Numbered from the stretch's first letter, positions 23,742 through 35,819 are shown. The stretch: 64,000 bases of DNA from Whalleya microplaca (GCA_022497155.1 MU385713.1:1116001-1180000), one strand, 5' to 3'. Made by a program: numbers and translations. The notes: generated by a model from the letters alone, not told the origin.

Positions 23742-24833
23742 ATGGAAGACACACAAATGGACGACGGCGCCACCGCCCTCGAAACCCCAACCCCAACATC
23801 CTCCTCCGAAACCTTCGTGCCGCCCTCCATCCACCGCGCCCCGACCCTCGCCGGCGAGACCTACACGCACTTCTCGCCCGTCCCGCCCTCGCTCCTCCCC
23901 CCGGACTCCGAACCCGTCCCCGTCGTCCTCGGCGTCGACGAAGCCGGGCGTGGCCCGGTTCTCGGGCCCATGGTGTACGGGATATTCTACCTCCCCCTCC
24001 CCGCCTCCGACCCGCTCCTGAAATCCACCTACCACTTCGACGACAGCAAAGTCCTGACCCCCAGCACGCGCTCGTCCCTAATGCGCACGCTCTGCACGCC
24101 CTCCACCCCCCTCCACTCCTCCTGCGGCTGGGCCACGACCTCGCTCTCCGCGCGCGACATCGGCGCTTCCATGCTCCGCGCGGGGGGTGCCTACAACCTG
24201 AACGCGCAGGCGATGGACGCGACGGCAAGCTTGATCCAGGGGGTCCTGGACCGCGGCGTGCGCGTGGCCGAGATCTACGTCGACACGGTGGGGCCGCCGG
24301 CGGTGTATCAGAGGCGCCTGGAGCGCCTGTTCCCCACCGCCAGGGTCAGGGTCGAGAAGAAGGCCGATAGTCTGTTCCCTTGCGTCAGCGCCGCGAGCGT
24401 GTGCGCCAAGGTCACGCGGGACGCTGCGCTCGAGGTGTTGTATGAGGCGCGCGCGGGGGCTGGAACGGCTTTGAGGACAGACGGTGCTAAGGGGGAGGAT
24501 GGGGACGAGGATGGGGATGGGAAGGATGGGGAAGAGGAGCAGGAGGAGGAGCTCAGTTGGGGCTCGGGGTACCCCTCCGATGCGCGGTGTGTGGCGTGGC
24601 TGAGGCGGAACATGCATCCGGTCTTCGGCTGGGGGCCGGAGTGCAGGTTTAGCTGGGGGACGGCGAAGGACATGTTAGAGTTGAAAGGGGGCGTCAAGGT
24701 CGACTGGCCGGTTGACGAGGACGAGGGCACGAGTCGATTGACCGACTTCTTCGTTGGTAGTGGCGATAGGGAACAAGACGCAGACGAGTTGGGGACGTGG
24801 TTTGGCACCCCGGCGGGTCTGGAGGCATTCTGA
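23742..24833 (+). CDS. RNH201: Ribonuclease H2 catalytic subunit A
   Basis: RNase H2 cuts RNA in RNA:DNA hybrids and removes single ribonucleotides from DNA in the nucleus. One exon encodes 363 aa. The catalytic D66-E67 pair is in 'GVDEAGRGPVLGPM', followed by the 'FDDSK' motif, the 'YVDTVGPP' acidic residue, and 'SVCAKVTRDAAL' with the fourth acidic residue. A low-complexity Gly/Asp/Glu/Lys insertion (about 245-272) interrupts the fold before 'GSGYPSD', a conserved RNase H2 block. Near the C-terminus, 'SRLTDFF' resembles a PCNA-interaction box that lacks the usual glutamine. The start codon follows an AAC context and is the first ATG in frame. Confidence 0.95.
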   Translation: MEDTQMDDGATALETPTPTSSSETFVPPSIHRAPTLAGETYTHFSPVPPSLLPPDSEPVPVVLGVDEAGRGPVLGPMVYGIFYLPLPASDPLLKSTYHFDDSKVLTPSTRSSLMRTLCTPSTPLHSSCGWATTSLSARDIGASMLRAGGAYNLNAQAMDATASLIQGVLDRGVRVAEIYVDTVGPPAVYQRRLERLFPTARVRVEKKADSLFPCVSAASVCAKVTRDAALEVLYEARAGAGTALRTDGAKGEDGDEDGDGKDGEEEQEEELSWGSGYPSDARCVAWLRRNMHPVFGWGPECRFSWGTAKDMLELKGGVKVDWPVDEDEGTSRLTDFFVGSGDREQDADELGTWFGTPAGLEAF

Positions 24834-24858
24834 TCTAATCTGATCTGATCTGATCTGG
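24832..24858 (+). repeat. Short GATCT-type tandem repeat
   Basis: Just after the RNH201 stop the pentamer TGATC is repeated about five times. It lies between two converging genes and is probably 3' UTR sequence. Confidence 0.6.
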
Positions 24859-25032
24859 ACGATTTGTATAAGCAAGCATCAACTAGGCGTTTCTGGGACC
24901 AGGCGGAAAAGGTGGTAATTAAATCGTTTTGGATTACAGTGTTTGTTTGTTTTTCATGACAAAAATTCTAGCTTTACTATATCCTGGCCTTCATCGCCCT
25001 ATCATGAAATGTGTTGTTACGCATACTAATAA

Positions 25033-27784
25033 TCAGATGTCATCATCATCATCCTCCACTGCTGCTCTCGACGACCTGGCCTGCTTCTTGCCGCGGCTGT
25101 CCAGCGTGTCCAGGCTGATCGAGTCGCTGTCCCGCCCCGACAGGCCGATGGCCTGCTTGGCCGTCTCGTTGTTCTCGAGGAAGTCCCGGAGGCGCTGCTT
25201 GCCGATCTCGATGGCCTGGCTCCACGCCGCGTTGGTCATCTGCATCATGGGGCCGAGCAGGTTCAGGTTGTATGCGAGATAGGTAGCACCAGCGATAACG
25301 ATGAGGAGCAAGAACAGGACGGGGTTGCGGATAACTGATATAGGTCAGTAAGTAATTGCGCAGCGGCGCTGTGCGGGGGGAACGAAAGTAGCTTACCCGT
25401 CAAAATCTCGTTCCATCCCAATGCCAGCAATATTCCGTAGAAATACAGAGGCACTTGTGTAATACCGCCAATAGCACTTCGCTTCGCTTCCACGTATACG
25501 CCATCGGCGGTCTTCTTGAACCTGACCACTAGGTCCTGACGCTTACCTTCACTCAAGACAGTCATCTCTTCCTCCAGGCTCTTTCCGTCTTCTTCGTCGA
25601 CGCCACCGATGGGTGTCAGGTCATCTTCGTCCTCGTGCTCTGCCCCCGGAGGCTGGTGGCTGATAAAGTCGGGGAGATCCGGTAGGGCAGAGGTAGCGGA
25701 TAGCCTGAACTTCGACAGAAGTGGAATAAGGGTCAGCGTCGACTCTCGAGCGCGAGTATAGATGCCCTCGATATCATCGCCTGGTCGCCATATCCGCGGT
25801 ACTCCTGCATCATCGTATCGGAACTTGTCCTCGAAGTTTTCCCGAAGCTTAAGGAGAATATTGCCCTCCATCACTTCCTCTTCGATTTTCTCTCTCAGAG
25901 CTACCCAACTCTTCCGTCGAAGACGCCATAATCCGACATCGACCTCGCCTTCGCTTGCCTCGAAGCTCTTTGCTCTCTCAGCAAAGCGGCCCTCGGCTTC
26001 CTTAACGATAGAGGTGAACACGTTCCAGATACGGTCCCATAGATCCTTCTCCGTAGCGGGCTTCTCCCCGGTTTCAGGGGCTCCAGATCCGCCTCTACCA
26101 GATCCCAGCTTGTTGAACTCGAGTCCGACCGCATCACCCAGGCGGGACCTTACCCAACGTTCGACCCGAGTAGCCAATCTGCGTAGCTCTTCCTTTCGTA
26201 GGCGAGCACTGACCTCGTCAAGTTCCTTCTCGAATAGCACGTACTGCGATTTAAAATTGGTCCACGGCACATCCTCGATCGCTAGACTCTGCACCTCTTT
26301 TCTGAAAGTCTCCAACGACTTTGTTTTCTCCGCAGCGACGATATCAGCAAACTCGTAAGTGCCTCCGGACTTCTGGCCTGCCTTCACGGCGTTTGATACG
26401 GCGTCACTGAATGTAGTAACAGTGGATTTGTGAGAAGCGGATAGTTGGCCCTGGTACAGGGTTTTTAGGCGCTGGTCGATCTTGCTCTCTAAGTCGGTTC
26501 GTTTCCTGGTGTAGACACCCTTATGGTATCGGCTAGCCTGTGTTTCGAACGACTTCACACATTTTACCCTGGCTGCACTACCGATGCTGCCAAGATCAGG
26601 TAGAACAAGAGACTTCCCACTCCTGGTGGCCTCCGCTTGCTGCTCCTCCAACGGGCCAATGGCGTCGTCGAAGGCTATCAAGACCTCTCGTGCAATCTCG
26701 TCGCAGCGGAACTGTGCGAGCAGTTCCTGTTGCGTAGGCAAATCGAGGTCCTTGTTGCTAACGATCTGATCCCAAACGCCCTCTGCATATACAGAAAACC
26801 CATCGGCGGGGATTCTTCGGTGATATTCCGGCAGGAAGACGCCTCCCGCGAGTTCTTGTTCGCCATGCTCCAGTTGCGTTTTTTGGTTCCGATTTCCAGC
26901 AACAAATCTCTTGCCTAGGTCTGCGACGCCGGTCACGAACTTGTCTGGTTGCAAAATCTTGTGAGGTAGCGCGGCAAAAGCAAAGTCGAAGTAGTCCTCT
27001 ATGCGTGACTTCTCCAGGCCTTGGGGCTTCGAAATGGACGACCAGATCTTGGTGAGATCCTGAATCAAGGTATTCCGAAGGTTGGATAGGGGTGTGTGTC
27101 CTATGTGATCACGGATGACGAAGAATAAGAGAGACCTAGGGTTGGATCTAGAGCTAGATGTTAGTACCATTTCCAGGTAGACACGTCTGTCAAGTATCTC
27201 GAGACTTACTGCTTGTCCTTAAGGAATAGCTGGAGGTTGACTTCAAATACGGTCTTCAGCAGTCCCATGTTGGCGCCTTGATACAACCCGACCTGATGCT
27301 CCCAGATGTTTACGATCAGCACCTCGCTCGTAGCCAGTGCGAAAAGCGCACTCTTCCTTTCGAAGTCTTGATCCTCGCCTCGCTCCCGACCATCAGTACC
27401 CTCGACGTCCATGACCAGGATGTTGTCGGCCATAGACCCCCTTTTGTTCTTGGACATCCATATCCCTTTCGTGGTTTGTCGTCGTTCTACCTCGGACATA
27501 ACATTGAACTCGGTGCCGAAGAGGTTGTTGAGCAAGGTGGACTTTCCGGTGGACTGGGAGCCGAAGACAGATATCAGGTGGTAGTTGAATCCGGCGTCCG
27601 AAACATCGGTCACCTGTAGGTAGGAATTGATATTGGAGCTGTGGTCGCAAGGGTGAGAAACAGAAGGCGGGAGACAGCGCAGAGACACTTACTTGAACTC
27701 CTTGTCTTCGTTAATGACCTGGATGCCATGCTCGTAATGAGATTTGGTTGGCGCATCGCCAACAGCAGAGAAGTGGCCGTTCAT
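25033..27784 (-). CDS. SEY1: Sey1, dynamin-like GTPase of ER fusion (atlastin/RHD3 class)
   Basis: Sey1 drives homotypic fusion of ER tubules. Minus-strand exons 27784-27693, 27638-27210, 27147-25397 and 25334-25033 encode 857 aa, the family's usual length. The GTPase domain has the P-loop '[18 protein letters not shown]', switch/G3 '[11 protein letters not shown]', and 'FFVIRDH' for the RD guanine-specificity motif. A long helical bundle follows. Two hydrophobic segments near the C-terminus (about residues 728-748 and 760-780, split by the last intron) form the membrane hairpin, and the chain ends in an amphipathic helix and an acidic tail of aspartates. The exon 2/3 join restores '[20 protein letters not shown]', which fixes the acceptor at TCTAG rather than a nearby CTAG. 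Confidence 0.95.
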
Positions 27785-29900
27785 GTTTATAGTGGACGTG
27801 GGCTCTTTAGCAGAGCAGAGGGAGAAATTCCGAGGATTCGAATGTTATGAAACACTCAGAAGCGTTGCCATGTCCCGGTTGATAGGCTGAGTCGCGACGG
27901 GCGAGAAAGCAGCAGCAAGAATAAGGGGAAAGACAGATAGCTTCTTTGATAATTTATTTATGTATGTAACTAACAGGTTACTGTGTAGAAATGCTCGATT
28001 TGACGCGGCAAGGACATCCTTGTTCAGAGCTTTAGCTGTCGTGCACTGGCCGTGGCTGATCCGAGCACCTGATGGAAAGCCCCTGGGGGGCAGGTGGGCG
28101 CCACCGTCACATGCGCCAACGCACACTGTATGTACTCCGTACCGCTACATGATGTATGTAGGTACTCGGCTGATGATGTCAGCGAGTCACTGCCAACGCC
28201 AACGCCAAATCATTGCATTCACTCAAATGAAAAACTGCCAAAAACTCTACATGGTAGGCAGATCTCGAAAACATTTACAAGATAAGCTTAGCATTGTTGT
28301 TTGACCTAATGTAGAAGCGGGTGAATGGAAGTGCTAAAATCTAAGAAATATAGGTGGCATTCAAGCTGCTGGATACTGTCATTACTCTATATACTCATAA
28401 ACATCCATCAAATCAATGTTTATTACCTAGATTCTCTCCCTGAAAACTGTACACTCATGCAGTCATGGCAGGATATATATATATATATGTATCGCCTAAA
28501 ATCAACTGGCATCCATGGATGTATGTGCTACCCAAGGCCATTGTTACTATCGACAGTTGTAGACTAGGCCAGTCTCACACATCCGCATCCGAAACCTACA
28601 TACATCAGTCCACTATTACAACAGTTACTCAAGTATCAATCCTGGGAAGACAAAGAACGTTATTTCCTCGTCCTATTTCCCATGTGATGCACTCCCAACT
28701 ATTGATAACAACTAAAAACAGTTCCGATGAAAACAGAGGTCTCGAACCAACAAGTATTCACTAGACTTTTATGACAGCTTTCAAGCCACAGGACTTGTGG
28801 TTATATGTGTTAGATAAGGACATACTATTGAAGTTATTGTGGAAAAGTTGAAACAATAACTTGTTTTCCATTTATATCCTCGAGACCTTACCTAGCTGAC
28901 TGACGTGATAATACCGTAGTCAAGCCCTAAAAACCAAGTCGGACAAAGCAGGTATTATTGAGTCCACCATTATGATCGAATTATGACCAAATGAACTGTC
29001 TCGAAACCAACAAAGTCGGCATATAGCATACTATTTGCTGAAACAATGTTATGTGCGCCACAACCTTTCAAACAAACCTTAGGTAGTTTGCCTTACGAGC
29101 AGAAACTCAACTCCAAAAAGGAAGTGACCTCGGCAATGCCAGAGAGGTGTTACACGTATCAGCCAGGCGGCCAAATGGCGTTTTTTGAGTTTGTAAAATC
29201 CTCCAACCAACGATCGAGATGTCCAGTGAAAGTAGCAAATCATATCGGGTCATTATACGGCCACAGGCACCAGGTACACGTTGCACGAACACCGCAGAGC
29301 TACCTACATCATGGCCCTCAACTTCTCCTTTTTGGGTGTAGCAGCCGGGTGGTATAGGACCCCTCCTTTTGCACCACGTATATGACCATCTAAGTGACTA
29401 TCATATGTCAGTCAACGGATATTATCAGGTTGTGCTAGGTCTCACAGCGTAGGGCTGCTGGAGCTACATCTTCGATTTGGAGTCGTGATACCTGATATAC
29501 CTACCTGACATCTTTTCAGTGTCATCTTGCTCGCTACACGGAGGACGCTATAAGTGACCCGTAACGTGTGATTGGACACAGGAACTGAGGGTGTAGCAAG
29601 CGCTAATCATTATTACGCTCAAAGTCATAACCTCCTTCATTTATTTAGTAATCGCACACGTTTTGGTATTTTTGTAAGCATAGCTTACGTCTGGAAACGG
29701 AAATCTTTCAGAAGTCAATCATATTACTGAAGAGGCCCGGATCATATCCACATTTTCCCCGAATTCAGCGACTGTGGGATGGGTATCGTACAGAGGTGCT
29801 TCACTGAATAAAAGGGGGTACTATTTAGGGGTATCAACATTTCTGTCAGGTATATTGATCATGACTAGCACCGGCTGTACACCAATCTACTCGAGTACCA
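27785..29900. other. 2.1 kb intergenic between SEY1 and UTP7
   Basis: Both flanking genes are on the minus strand. Only scattered frames of up to about 110 codons occur, with random-looking composition; the longest ATG-started one is at 29046-29357. No repeat, tRNA or transposon remnant is recognised. The part near 27785 should be the SEY1 promoter, and the part left of 29900 is the UTP7 3' flank. Confidence 0.45.
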
Positions 29901-31618
29901 TCATTCTTTCCTAGCAAATCTAGCCAGCGCCGGCCCAAGCTCAGCTTTCTTCTCTTCCTGCTTCTGCCCCTGTTTCGCTAACGTCTCCTTCCAGATCTCC
30001 TCGACCTTGAGCTTCTTCTCATCGATGATGTTCTTCGACCGCTGCTTTCTCATATACCTGCGGAACGCGCTGTTCTTCCCGCGCGCCCGGTTCCTGATCT
30101 CCGTCTCGACGTCCACGGGTTTGGCGTCGAGGTCCTTCTCGGCTTGACGCTGCTTCTCGGACCGCAGGTCGAGGTTCCCGATGAAGTTCGGGTCTAAGGC
30201 GATCATCTCGGGCGGCAGCTTGTTCAGCAGCGCCTTGACTTCCGTTTCTTTTCGCTGCTTGGAGGTCTCGAAGGGATTCACCTCGAGAGCGTCGAAGTTG
30301 GGCTCTCCGGCACCGGGGACGATGATGGATGAGAAACCCTCGTCGTGGCCGATACCCAGTATATCCTCGAACGGACACCAGCGGACTCGCTCGATATGCT
30401 TTCCTTCGCCGCCCCAGGTCATGTAGGGACTCTGGATCTTTTCCTGCTCCGCCGCATGCTTGGTATATAAGCCTTTCCATATCTCCGTTTTCGTTCCCCA
30501 TCCCACTGCCGTCAGATTCCGATCTGATATCGAAACTGATGAAGCAGGTTGTCGTGTGTAGTAGCTGTTGACCTCCTTGAACATTCTGATATCCCAGACG
30601 GCCATTCTGCAGTCTTGTCCCGCTGACACCATGTATCGTCCTTCTCTATCAACGGCTAGAGATCGCACCGGCCCCCTGTGTGCTAGTAGCTTCACCAATG
30701 GCTCCGTGGAGTTGGGGGACCATAATGTGACCGTTCCGTTTTGATGGCCGGCATGTAAGACAGCGTTCCAAGGGTTTTGGGTGAGGGCGGTGGGAGGGCC
30801 GAGTTTCGTGGGTATTTCAGTCACGAGCTGGCCAGTAGATGTGTCTTGATACTTCAGGAAACCGGACATTCCCTAGACTCGTAATTAGCAATTGTAGGTA
30901 ACAGAATAGCGCCAGCCTTGCTCACCAGAGTTGCCAACAAAAAGTGATATGGTAAGAACTCCATATGAGTGACTTCTTGGTGTTTTCTTAAGCAATGCAG
31001 TTCTACGCCCTTGCGATCGTAGATATAGACATGTCTCTTTTGCGACACGGCGAAATACTGGTTATTGTGAAGCCACCGCACATCTCGAACCGTCTCTCCA
31101 AGTTGTAGCTCGCAGCCTAATGTGCCCTCACGCCAGTTCATCACAGCCACATGACCTTTGCGCCCACCCAGGAGCATTTCTCGACCGTTCCGCGAATACT
31201 CGAAAATGTAGGGCCCCAGCTGATCAAGCTTCAGGTCGAATCGCTTATTTGCCGTCTCAATTGATGTGCTCTCCTGTATTTCGTCTTGCCGGACTTTGTA
31301 CGTCCTCTCTAGCTCGTGTTCGGGTTCCAAAAAGCCACTGGTATTTTCGAGGAGGATCTCGGCATCTTTTGCTTTGACGGCGGCCTCCTGATACTTGTTC
31401 TCGAGGGCCTTCATGTTTGACCGTAACTTCTTGTCTTTGATGCCCTTGACATTGACTTTGCGCCCTCGGCCGTAGTCTCGCTGGGCTTCCCTCGCCCGCC
31501 GTTGTCTCTCGCGCTCATGTCTCGGGACGAGCTCCGTTCGCGCTCTCTTGACGACACGGGCGCCATTGTCGTAACTGACCTCGGATGGCCCAGCTGTAAC
31601 CTCCGTATCGGCATCCAT
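29901..31618 (-). CDS. UTP7: U3 snoRNP / SSU processome WD-repeat protein Utp7
   Basis: Utp7 (human WDR46/BING4) is part of the SSU processome that makes 18S rRNA in the nucleolus. Exons 31618-30926 and 30872-29901 encode 554 aa. A basic coiled N-terminus (ERERQRRAREAQRDYGRGRK) precedes a seven-bladed WD domain with recognisable repeats such as 'SAGQDCRMAVWDIRMF'. The BING4 C-terminal domain begins at 'SPYMTWGGEGKHIERVRWCP' and includes 'PFETSKQRKETEVKALLNKL'. The tail is Lys/Glu rich. The intron of 53 bp joins 'LLATLGMSGFLKYQD', a conserved region. The first ATG of the frame is used; the frame is open upstream without ATG. It is divergent from TSR1. Confidence 0.95.
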
Positions 31619-32011
31619 AGTTAATTTGGCAGTAAATATCTTCGGAAGCAGACGTATACTGCACTGATATGAGAAGAATGCGCAGGGCAAGTGCAGCAGG
31701 CGACGATGCCAAGCCAAAAGTTAGGAAGGTCAACTCCAAAAATTTCGGCGCATTGAAGCGATAAGAAAAGGAGCCCCGCTAAAAAGTTCTTATCAGCTGC
31801 TAACCCACAATACCCGCCAGCAGCCCGCCAGCCCGCACACAAAAAAATCGGTGGATTCGCATTAAGTGCCTGTGCCCCTCTGCCCCTCCAGCCCTCCAGA
31901 CCTCGAAATATCTATATTTCACTATATTCCCATATATTGTGCAATACTGTTACCGACACTCCCAATCTGGCTTCGTTACCCTTCCGATTCAAGGCCGGAG
32001 GCGACGGAAAG
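31619..32011. promoter_or_regulatory. Shared divergent promoter of UTP7 and TSR1
   Basis: 393 bp between two divergent ribosome-biogenesis genes. An AAAAATTT core resembling the yeast RRPE element is at 31738-31745, and GCGATAAG, one base from the PAC element core GCGATGAG, is at 31758-31765. Both motifs and their close spacing are typical of ribosome-biogenesis promoters in yeast; function here is inferred. Confidence 0.45.
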
Positions 32012-34529
32012 ATGCCGTCAGCGGTGGCTACCCATTCGCATCGTCCGACCACCAAGGTCGCGAACAAGACCTTCAAGTCTAAGAAGGCCACCAAGGGTGC
32101 TTTGCGAGACCAGGCCAAAGGTATGGCAACATATAGTGCTACCTAGATCGCATGGGCATACCCTCAAAACTAACGTCTGGTTCTTGTACCTAGGCAAGGT
32201 TCCCAATGAGAGAGGTCAACGCAAGACGCCGCACCAACAAGTCATGTCCAAGTTCGACCGCCGTAACCAGGCCAAGCAGCGTCAACTCACCAAACACAAG
32301 GAGCACCAGAAGGAAACCTCCGTATTCTCCGGACGAGATGCTGCTCCCAGGATCATTGCCGTATTCCCGCTTTGCGCAGACGGCGACGTGACGGCGACCA
32401 TTCGAAGCCTCAATAATAGTCTCGATATCGAAGCCGAGGTCGCCGAGGCCAGTTTCCGAGTCACCGTCGACCGGTTTAAGCAGAAACTTCAATACATACC
32501 AGTCAAGAGAGATATAACGGCATGTATGGATGCCGCGAGAGTTGCGGACTTTGTGGTCTTCGTATTGTCTTCTGAGGTCGAGGTCGACGCCCTAGGCGAA
32601 CTCATTATCCGAAGTATCGAGAACCAGGGCATGTCTACGCTATTCACCGTTGTCCAAAACCTGGACAAGATCCAGCCTGCGAAGGCCCGACCAGACGTCG
32701 TCAAGTCACTGGCATCCTTCATGACACATTTCCACCCAGGACAGGAGAAAGTCTACAATCTTGACTCGAGGCAGGAATGTTCGAATCTCATGAGATCACT
32801 TTGCAGTACGACACCGAAAGGGATCAATTGGAGGGATCAAAGATCGTGGATGCTTGTAGACGATATTCAATGGCCGTATACCGAAAATGAATCAACAATA
32901 TTCACAGGTGTCGTTCGGGGGAAAGGTCTTAAAGCCGATCGATTAGTCCATGTGGGAGATTGGGGGACCTTTCAAATTGAAAAAATTACAGCCGCACCAC
33001 TTCCGACTAAAAAACGGAAAGACGGGATGGCGGTGGACGAGGAGGAAGCCGAAAACATTCTGGAGACACCTGATGAGGACCAGGACGACCTTAATGAGTT
33101 GGCCCCAGAGGAAGCGAAAATGGATGATGTGGGTTTAGACGATGGCATGACAGAGCCCCTCGCTGGCGCAAACAAAAAGGGTGTTCTGTTAGACGATCAT
33201 CACTACTTTTCTGAGGAAGAGCGTGAGGAGTATACTGCTCCGAAAAAATTACCGAAGGGGACATCAAACTACCAAGCAGCGTGGTTCCTGGACGACGTGT
33301 CAGACTCCGAATCAGAGTTGGATGATGAAGAAATGGCAGATGCCGCGGATGACAGTATACCTGCGGCCCCGGAGGACGGTATGGTCGGTGTTGCGGCCAA
33401 TGAGCCAACTGAGGCTGCTATGTCGGAATACCCTCAATCCGAGATATTTGTCGAACCTAACGAAGATGACGACGCTGCACAATTAGAAGCATACCGTGCA
33501 AGGAAACGGGACGAAGCTGACGAGGACAAAGAATTTCCTGACGAGATAGAACTACATCCAAACGTACTTGCGAGAGAACGACTCGCCAAGTATAGAGGAT
33601 TGAAGAGTCTACGGTCGAGTCCTTGGAATACAGAAGAGGACCGCCCATACGAGCCGGAGGAGTGGTCCCGGTTACTGCAAATATCCGACTACCAATCTTC
33701 CCGAAATCGTTCAATACGAGAAGCTTTAGTAGGCGGAGTTGCCCCTGGAACAAGGGTTCACGTACATCTCAAGGGTGTTCCCAAAGAGCTCGAGAAGTCC
33801 TACACTCCTTCGCGACCAATTGCACTTTTCTCCCTTTTACGGCATGAGAACAAGAAGACTTCATTGAACTTTGAAGTTACGCATAAGGAAGATTATGAGA
33901 GATCTATCAAATCGAAAGAGGAACTTATCGTCCAGTGTGGCCCTCGCCGGTTTATCGTCAACCCGATGTTTTCGACGGGTGGTAATACCGAGAATGACGT
34001 TCATAAATATTGTCGGTTTCTCCATCCTGGCCAATCCGCAATTGCATCGTTTATGGGACCTATCACTTGGGGATCCGTGCCGGTACTGTTCTTCAAGCGC
34101 ACAAGCTCCAGCGAAGACAGCGAGGAGACCAGTCTGCCATTGCAACTGGTAGCAACCGGTACTGCTCGCGCGCCCTCTACATCGCGGGTGATCTCCAAGC
34201 GTGTCATCTTGACCGGGCACCCGTACCATATCCACAAGAAGGTCGTCACAATCCGGTACATGTTCTTCAACCGCGAGGACGTGGAATGGTTCAAGGCTCT
34301 CCCGCTGTGGACGAAGAGGGGGCGAACCGGATACGTCAAGGAAAGCCTGGGCACGCATGGGTATTTCAAGGCCAACTTCGACGGGAGAATTAACCCGCAG
34401 GATGCGGTCGGTGTCAGTCTTTACAAGCGTGTATGGCCGCGCCATGCCAGACCCTTCACTGGGGCGCTTATAGAAGAGGGTGGTGCGTTTGGTTCACTGG
34501 GTGAGGCTATGGATGAGGATATTCAGTAG
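32012..34529 (+). CDS. TSR1: 40S ribosome biogenesis protein Tsr1
   Basis: Tsr1 is a GTPase-like factor of late pre-40S particles, related to Bms1 but lacking a working P-loop. Two exons, 32012-32120 and 32194-34529, give 814 aa. The basic N-terminal exon (HSHRPTTKVANKTFKSKKAT) matches the family start, and the join gives 'AKGKVPNERGQRKTPHQQVM'. The inactive G domain and AARP2CN region follow, then a long acidic stretch (about 340-520) and the conserved C-terminal domain with 'HVHLKGVPKELEKSYTPSRP' and 'WGSVPVLFFKR', ending 'LYKRVWPRHARPF'. A 'HKKVVTIRYMFFNREDVEWF' block is diagnostic of Tsr1/Bms1. The longer upstream open frame continues through intron 1 and is not the real start. Confidence 0.96.
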
Positions 34530-34767
34530 ACGTTACATATAGAGAGGGCACCAACCCGTCACATTTCTAGTCTGGTTATTTATGGGAGTATAGCAAGCCG
34601 GTTCGATCTCAATCGGAAAAAAGAGTCAATGAAGACCTAGTTCATCTAACTCAATGCATCTCTCTCATCTAAGAAGGCCTTAGTCGCAGGCTCACTTCCG
34701 TGGTATATAACAACAACATAGGAGACAGCTCAAGCAATGCTTCAGCCGCAAGCACCCCATCCTCACC

Positions 34768-35026
34768 CTACACCAACGTCTCCAACCCCTCCGTAGGCCT
34801 CGGGCCTCCCCTAGCCTTACATACCTCCTCAGCACCACTCGCCTTCCACGCGCTGACAATCAACCTCACGATATGATCAACCCCCACGCCCCCCTTAACC
34901 TGCGCGAACACCGTAGGCCCGCCCTCGCGCATCTTGCGCGCATCGCGCTCCATAACCCCCAGATCCGCGCCCACGGCCTCCGCCAAATCCGTTTTATTCA
35001 CCACGAGCAGATCGCTCTGCGTGATC

Positions 35027-35059
<33 letters not shown>

Positions 35060-35819
35060 CCGCTCACGTCGATCACGTAGACGATGTAGTCGGCCAGCTC
35101 GCGCGAGTAGTTCGCCGCGAGGTTGTCGCCGCCGGACTCGATGAGTAGGATGTCCGTGGAGAACTGGCTATGCAGGTCCTCGAGGGCGGCGAGGTTCGCG
35201 GAGATGTCCTCGCGCACGGCCGCGTGCGGACACCCGCCTGTCTCGATCGCGCGGATGCGCGGGGATGGGAGGGCCAGGTGCCGGGTTAGGAACTCGGCGT
35301 CCTCGCGCGTGAAGATGTCGTTTGTGACGGCTGCGATGGAGTAGGAGGTTCGTAGGGCGAGGCAGAGCTGGAGCATTAGGGCTGTTTTGCCTGAGCCTAC
35401 GGGGCTGTGGGGGGGGTGTTAGCTGGGTATATAGGCGCAGGTTTATGTGTGTAAATGTGATACTTTGTGTATGTGTATACGTATATGTATATAGGGGGGG
35501 GAGGGTGGGGGGGACCAGGGGTTCAGCGCCGTCTGCGTATAAGTGAGTGAGTGAGATGGGCACGTGCTGGGACTATAGATGACACGCTCGTTTCTATGTA
35601 ATGGGTAAGGATATAATGGAAATGATGGCCTTACCCGCCAATGCCAATAGTAAACGCCCGCTCGTTCCAGTTCCGGCCCTCGACGATGGGCATCTCGCGC
35701 CCCAGGAAGCTGCCGGGTCCGTCGAGGATCTCATGCGAGTGCCCGTGCTCCGCGGCGGAGAAGCCGTCGTGGGAGTGGGAGTGGCCCGCCAGGCCGTCGT
35801 GGGAGTGCGTGTGCGCCAT
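34768..35819 (-). CDS. ureG: Urease accessory protein UreG (nickel-delivery GTPase)
   Basis: UreG is the SIMIBI-class GTPase that delivers nickel to urease in the cytosol. Exons 35819-35635 and 35404-34768 encode 273 aa. The N-terminal 30 residues carry nine histidines in HSHDG-type repeats, a nickel-binding extension seen in plant and fungal UreG. The P-loop is 'GPVGSGKT' (62-69), formed across the splice join. The metal-binding Cys-Pro-His is C120-P121-H122 in '[13 protein letters not shown]'; '[12 protein letters not shown]' and the guanine-specificity 'VVNKTDLA' follow. The intron is 230 bp, far longer than most in the window, and holds a long C-rich tract on the transcript (G-rich on the plus strand, 35494-35521). 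The other urease genes are not in the window. The gene converges with TSR1, whose stop is about 240 bp away. Confidence 0.95.
35405..35634 (-). other. Long intron of ureG with G-tract array
   Basis: GT-AG intron of 230 bp. On the plus strand 35494-35521 has four G runs of 8, 3, 7 and 4 separated by 1-4 bases, a G-quadruplex-type array; the pre-mRNA carries the complementary poly-C tract about 90-117 nt before the acceptor. TG/TA alternation flanks it at 35442-35492. Confidence 0.7.

Noticed and set aside
29046..29357. 103-codon frame between SEY1 and UTP7
   Set aside because: Random composition and no supporting signals.
34590..34620. GGTTCGATC box-B-like word after TSR1
   Set aside because: No T-stem pairing and no acceptor or anticodon arms around it.
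6081..35819. Functional link between the cyanamide-hydratase-like gene (urea producing) and ureG
   Set aside because: They are 28 kb apart with unrelated housekeeping genes between them, so they do not form a cluster.
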